Source: Rhizobium altiplani (GTDB taxonomy: Bacteria > Pseudomonadota > Alphaproteobacteria > Rhizobiales > Rhizobiaceae). Taken from it: DNA of 60,438 nucleotides. The translations under genes and the position numbers were made by a program. The notes under the pieces are model-generated. The model was not told the DNA's origin. It searched no databases and worked only from the letters and a program-made list of their open reading frames with translations. Shown piece after piece: positions 57,575 through 60,438 of this stretch. Each line of letters starts with the position of its first letter. The first letter of the stretch is position 1. Where the stretch lies: NCBI RefSeq assembly GCF_001542405.1, contig NZ_LNCD01000037.1, positions 1-60,438 of the forward strand, written 5' to 3'.

Positions 57575-59257
57575 ATGAGCCTCGCCCAGACCGCCAACGA
57601 CAATGTGGCGCCAAGGCCAGCCGGGGAGGCGAAGCCGGACACGCAACCGATGTCGTCGCCGCCTCCAGCGGCGGGCGTACCGATGCCGGCCTGGAAAATG
57701 CCGCTCTACATGACGGCGTCGGTCCTGCTTTTTCTGACGCAGGGCCTCGGCATGAACCTGCTCACCGCCAATATCTATCAGCTGCAGGGTTCGTTTTCGG
57801 CGACCACGACTGAACTCTCCTGGCTGTCGGCGGCTTACATGGCGCCTTACGCCAGCATGTCGATTGCACTCTTCAAGATCCGTAGCCAATACGGCCTTCG
57901 CCGTTTCGCTGAACTCGGCATTATATGCTTCGTCGCTGCGGCGGTGCTCAATCTTCTTATCACCGACCTGCATTCCGCAATCGTCGTGCGCACGCTGAGC
58001 GGCATGGCTGCAGCACCGCTGTCGACGCTCGGCTTCCTCTACATGCTGGAGCCTTTCCCCCAGGAAAAGAAGCTCTCGCTGGGGATCAGCCTTGCGCTGA
58101 TGTGTACGTTGTTTGCTTCGCCGGTGGCGCGCATCGTCTCGCCCTCGCTGCTTCATTTCGGCGGCTACCAGGCGCTCTATATGTTCGAGATGGGGCTCGC
58201 GCTGGTCGCCTTTCCCATCATCTATCTGCTGCCGCTCACAGCACCGCCGCGGGCCAATGTCATCCAGCGGCAGGATATAGTGAGCTACCTCCTGCTGGCG
58301 GTCGGCTTCGGATGTCTCGCCGTCGTATTGACGCTTGGCCGGCTCTATTGGTGGTTCGAGGCGCCGTGGATCGGCGTGCTGCTGGCGGTGTCGGTCGGCT
58401 CGCTTGCGCTCATGCTCGCCATGGAGTTGCCACGCGCCAGTCCCCTGATCGATTTCCGCTGGCTGTTCACCGGCGCGAACATGCGGATGGCAGGCGTCCT
58501 GCTGCTCTTCCGCTTCGTCTCCTCCGAGCAGTCGTCAACCGCTGCCAATTTCTATCAGCAGCTCGGGCTTCTGAACGATCAGACAGTGACGCTCTACGCG
58601 ATCATTCTCCTCGCCTCGTTGGTTGGTGGTCTTTTCTGCGCATTTCTGATGACGACGCGTTACGTCGAGACCGCCCACGTGCTGGCGCTCGCCCTTATTG
58701 CAGCCGGCGCCTTCATGGACAGCCAGTCGACGAGCCTGACGCGTCCGCCTCAGATGTATCTGACCCAGGCGATGGTCGCCGCCGGTGCGGCGATGTTCCT
58801 GCCGCCTGTCATGGCGAATGGCTTCAAGGCGGCGATCTCCCGCGGCGTGCAGTACATCGTGAATTTCCTGGTGATCTTCGTCTTTACGCAGAGCATTGGC
58901 TCGCTCTTTGCCTCGGCGATGCTCGGGACTTTCGTGACGATCCGGGAGAAGTTCCACTCGAACGTGCTCGTCGAGCATATTCTGCTGCAAGATCCGATCG
59001 TGGCGCAGCGCATCTCCCAGATGAGCGCGGCCTACGGCAAAGTGCTTGGCGACAAGACGCTGCTCAACGCGGAGGCCCTGATGTTGCTCGCGCAGCAGGT
59101 CAGCCGCGAGGCCTATATTCTCGCCTACAACGATACGTTCCTTGTCATCGGCTACTCCTCCGTCTTCGGCCTGATCGTCATTCTTCTGCATCAAGCGTGG
59201 CGCCGGCTGCCGTGGTCAGGGACAGGCCAGTCCGATGCAATCCCCGCTCAATCGTGA
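57575..59257 (+). CDS. MFS transporter, DHA2/EmrB type
   Basis: This 560-residue inner-membrane drug:proton antiporter has about 14 helices. ELSWLSAAYMAPYASMSIA and the loop FKIRSQYGLRR follow the DHA2 motif A region loosely. The N-terminal 35 residues are Pro/Ala-rich and cytoplasmic. With the HlyD protein it would form an EmrAB-like pump. The ATG at 57575 follows gaggt near 57564. The substrate is unknown. Confidence 0.9.
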   Translation: MSLAQTANDNVAPRPAGEAKPDTQPMSSPPPAAGVPMPAWKMPLYMTASVLLFLTQGLGMNLLTANIYQLQGSFSATTTELSWLSAAYMAPYASMSIALFKIRSQYGLRRFAELGIICFVAAAVLNLLITDLHSAIVVRTLSGMAAAPLSTLGFLYMLEPFPQEKKLSLGISLALMCTLFASPVARIVSPSLLHFGGYQALYMFEMGLALVAFPIIYLLPLTAPPRANVIQRQDIVSYLLLAVGFGCLAVVLTLGRLYWWFEAPWIGVLLAVSVGSLALMLAMELPRASPLIDFRWLFTGANMRMAGVLLLFRFVSSEQSSTAANFYQQLGLLNDQTVTLYAIILLASLVGGLFCAFLMTTRYVETAHVLALALIAAGAFMDSQSTSLTRPPQMYLTQAMVAAGAAMFLPPVMANGFKAAISRGVQYIVNFLVIFVFTQSIGSLFASAMLGTFVTIREKFHSNVLVEHILLQDPIVAQRISQMSAAYGKVLGDKTLLNAEALMLLAQQVSREAYILAYNDTFLVIGYSSVFGLIVILLHQAWRRLPWSGTGQSDAIPAQS

Positions 59258-59272
59258 TCTCAGGGCGTCAGC

Positions 59273-60337
59273 ATGTTGAAATTTCTTCGGTCCCCCTCGA
59301 CCATCATCGCAGTGCTCGCCGGCATCGCCGGCGTCCTGCTCGTTCTCTATGCATGGCGCCTTCCGCCGTTCGTCACGTCAGTGGAGACGACAGACAATGC
59401 CTATGTTCGAGGCTACGTCACGATCTTGAGTCCACAGGTGAGCGGCTATGTCGTCGATGTGCCCGTGAAGGACTATCAGCAGGTCAAGCAGGGCGACACG
59501 CTCGCCCAGATCGATGACCGCATTTACGTCCAGAAGCTTGCCCAGGCGCGTGCTGCGCTCGACGGGCAGAAGGCGTCGCTCGAGAATTCCCGCCAGTCCG
59601 AGCTTGCGGCAAAGGCGAGTATCGCCTCCAGCGAGGCGCAGATCGATAGCGCGAACGCAGCGTTGACGCGCGCGCAGCAGGCCTGGGATCGCGTAAACAA
59701 CCTCAGCAACCGCGGGATCGCATCGCAGAGCGAGACAGAGGCCGCACAGGCGACGCTTGACCAGGCAAAGGCCGCCCTGAACCAGGCGAAGGCCGCACTC
59801 GAGGTTTCCAAGCAAAACCTTGCGACGATCATCGTCAACCGTTCGCTGCTGGAAGCCAACGTCTCAAGCGCTGAAGCCGTTGTGCATCTGGCGGAAATCG
59901 ACCTCCAGAACACCAGGATCCTGGCGCCACGCGACGGTCACCTCGGCGAAGTCGGGGTTCGAATCGGGCAGTACGTGACGGCCGGCACGCAGCTCATGGC
60001 GGTCGTGCCGGAGGACGTCTGGGTCGTCGCGAATTTCAAGGAAACGCAGCTTTACGGCATGCAGGTCGGCCAGCCGGTAACCATCACCGTCGATGCGCTC
60101 GGCAGGCGGCAGCTGAGGGGGTACATCGAGCGCTTCTCGCCGGCCGCCGGATCGGAGTTCGCGGTCATCAAGGCTGACAATGCGACCGGCAATTTCGTGA
60201 AGATTGCGCAGCGTGTCGGCGTGCGCATCCGCTTCGATCCCGACCAGCCGGCGGTCAAGGACTTGGGCCCGGGTCTCTCGGTCGTCGTCGATGTCGACAA
60301 AAGTGCCGCGCCGCAACAGAACACAGCATCCAAATAA
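59273..60337 (+). CDS. HlyD family membrane-fusion protein, EmrA-like
   Basis: This 354-residue periplasmic adaptor is anchored by one N-terminal helix (about residues 10-28). The VETTDNAYVRGYVTILSPQVSG segment begins the barrel-sandwich domain, a coiled-coil hairpin spans about 95-195 (Ala/Gln-rich heptads), and the second lipoyl half is ILAPRDGHLGEVGVRIGQYV. It links the MFS pump to an outer-membrane channel; no TolC-type gene is in the window. It begins 16 bases after the MFS stop, so they form one operon. Confidence 0.92.
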   Translation: MLKFLRSPSTIIAVLAGIAGVLLVLYAWRLPPFVTSVETTDNAYVRGYVTILSPQVSGYVVDVPVKDYQQVKQGDTLAQIDDRIYVQKLAQARAALDGQKASLENSRQSELAAKASIASSEAQIDSANAALTRAQQAWDRVNNLSNRGIASQSETEAAQATLDQAKAALNQAKAALEVSKQNLATIIVNRSLLEANVSSAEAVVHLAEIDLQNTRILAPRDGHLGEVGVRIGQYVTAGTQLMAVVPEDVWVVANFKETQLYGMQVGQPVTITVDALGRRQLRGYIERFSPAAGSEFAVIKADNATGNFVKIAQRVGVRIRFDPDQPAVKDLGPGLSVVVDVDKSAAPQQNTASK

Positions 60338-60344
60338 GCAGAAA

Positions 60345-60410
60345 GCCCGGCGTGAGCCGGGCTCAGACCGCTGACAAACCCGTCGATATTTTCGGCGGGT
60401 TTGTTTTTTT
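60345..60410 (+). terminator. Tandem hairpins terminating the efflux operon
   Basis: Two stems lie after the HlyD stop. The first is agcccggc/gccgggct (about 60345-60362). The second is acaaacccg (60374-60382) / cgggtttgt (60396-60404) followed by a run of T. The second is a strong rho-independent terminator; the first could be an additional one or an mRNA end structure. Confidence 0.88.
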
Positions 60411-60438
60411 GGACGTTGGTTGTTTTAAGTTGGGTTCT

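Noticed and set aside
57925..59517. 530-codon frame overlapping the MFS gene in another phase
   Set aside because: The translation is Arg/Pro/Ala-rich without hydrophobic helices, while the MFS frame gives 14 helices and flanks the HlyD gene correctly.

Overview
The window is a stretch of GC-rich chromosome from an alphaproteobacterium, almost certainly a member of the Rhizobiaceae (Rhizobium / Agrobacterium / Sinorhizobium-Ensifer group). The evidence is a RopA-type porin with the family's N-terminal signature, a single bifunctional RelA/SpoT (Rsh), the dapA-smpB / rpoZ-rsh / acpS-lepB-rnc-era order, DUF3563, DUF2062 and TIGR02301 proteins, and adjacent pssA and psd genes. Nearly all of it reads as core chromosome. 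The only clear mobile DNA is a broken IS481-type transposase running off the left edge. I saw no tRNA, rRNA, CRISPR array, prophage or integrative element.

Layout. 1-447: end of an IS481-like element. 1014-2119: strongly expressed-looking porin with its terminator. 2163-5186: alpha/beta hydrolase and a lytic transglycosylase (minus strand). 5400-6866: dapA and smpB. 6899-7480: NYN-domain protein. 7766-10511: rpoZ and rsh. 10694-16797: DUF3563, DUF2062, acpS, lepB, rnc, era, a Crp/Fnr regulator, a lone receiver domain and recO. 16904-19410: aldo/keto reductase, MOSC protein and HD hydrolase. 19480-22756: a PAS-GGDEF-EAL protein, an EF-hand protein and sodC. 22770-26963: minus-strand genes of largely unknown role, including a ygfZ / HD hydrolase / tyrosine phosphatase chain with 4-base overlaps. 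27024-31392: NUDIX, YnfA, SRAP, amino-acid exporter, adenylate cyclase and a 46-residue protein. 31555-37391: pssA, psd, an Atm1-type ABC exporter and a repeat-built LysM protein. 37547-40069: LOG protein, RarD and a methyltransferase. 40073-45496: a tightly packed minus-strand chain cysS, three GFA paralogues, pip, cimA. 45855-51219: GH25 lysozyme, SDR, purF, cvpA and radA. 51370-55253: LysE-type exporter, alr, AraC regulator and azlCD. 55285-60410: dnaB, then a marR / MFS / HlyD efflux cluster with a strong terminator.

Functional themes are translation and stringent response (rpoZ, rsh, smpB, era, rnc), envelope synthesis and remodelling (porin, lytic transglycosylase, LysM protein, GH25, alr, pssA, psd, dapA), second-messenger signalling (degenerate GGDEF with intact EAL, class III adenylate cyclase, lone receiver), small-molecule export (ArgO/LysE, RhtB-like LysE, AzlCD, RarD, MFS/HlyD) and replication/repair (dnaB, radA, recO, SRAP).

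No single locus is clearly a new defence or mobile system. The points most worth a second look are the three tandem GFA paralogues translationally chained between cysS and pip, the duplicated architecture of the LysM protein, the multiply degenerate GGDEF domain beside an intact EAL, the ygfZ-HD-phosphatase-unknown chain, a palindrome at the marR start, and several small unannotated-looking genes and inverted repeats in the intergenic regions.
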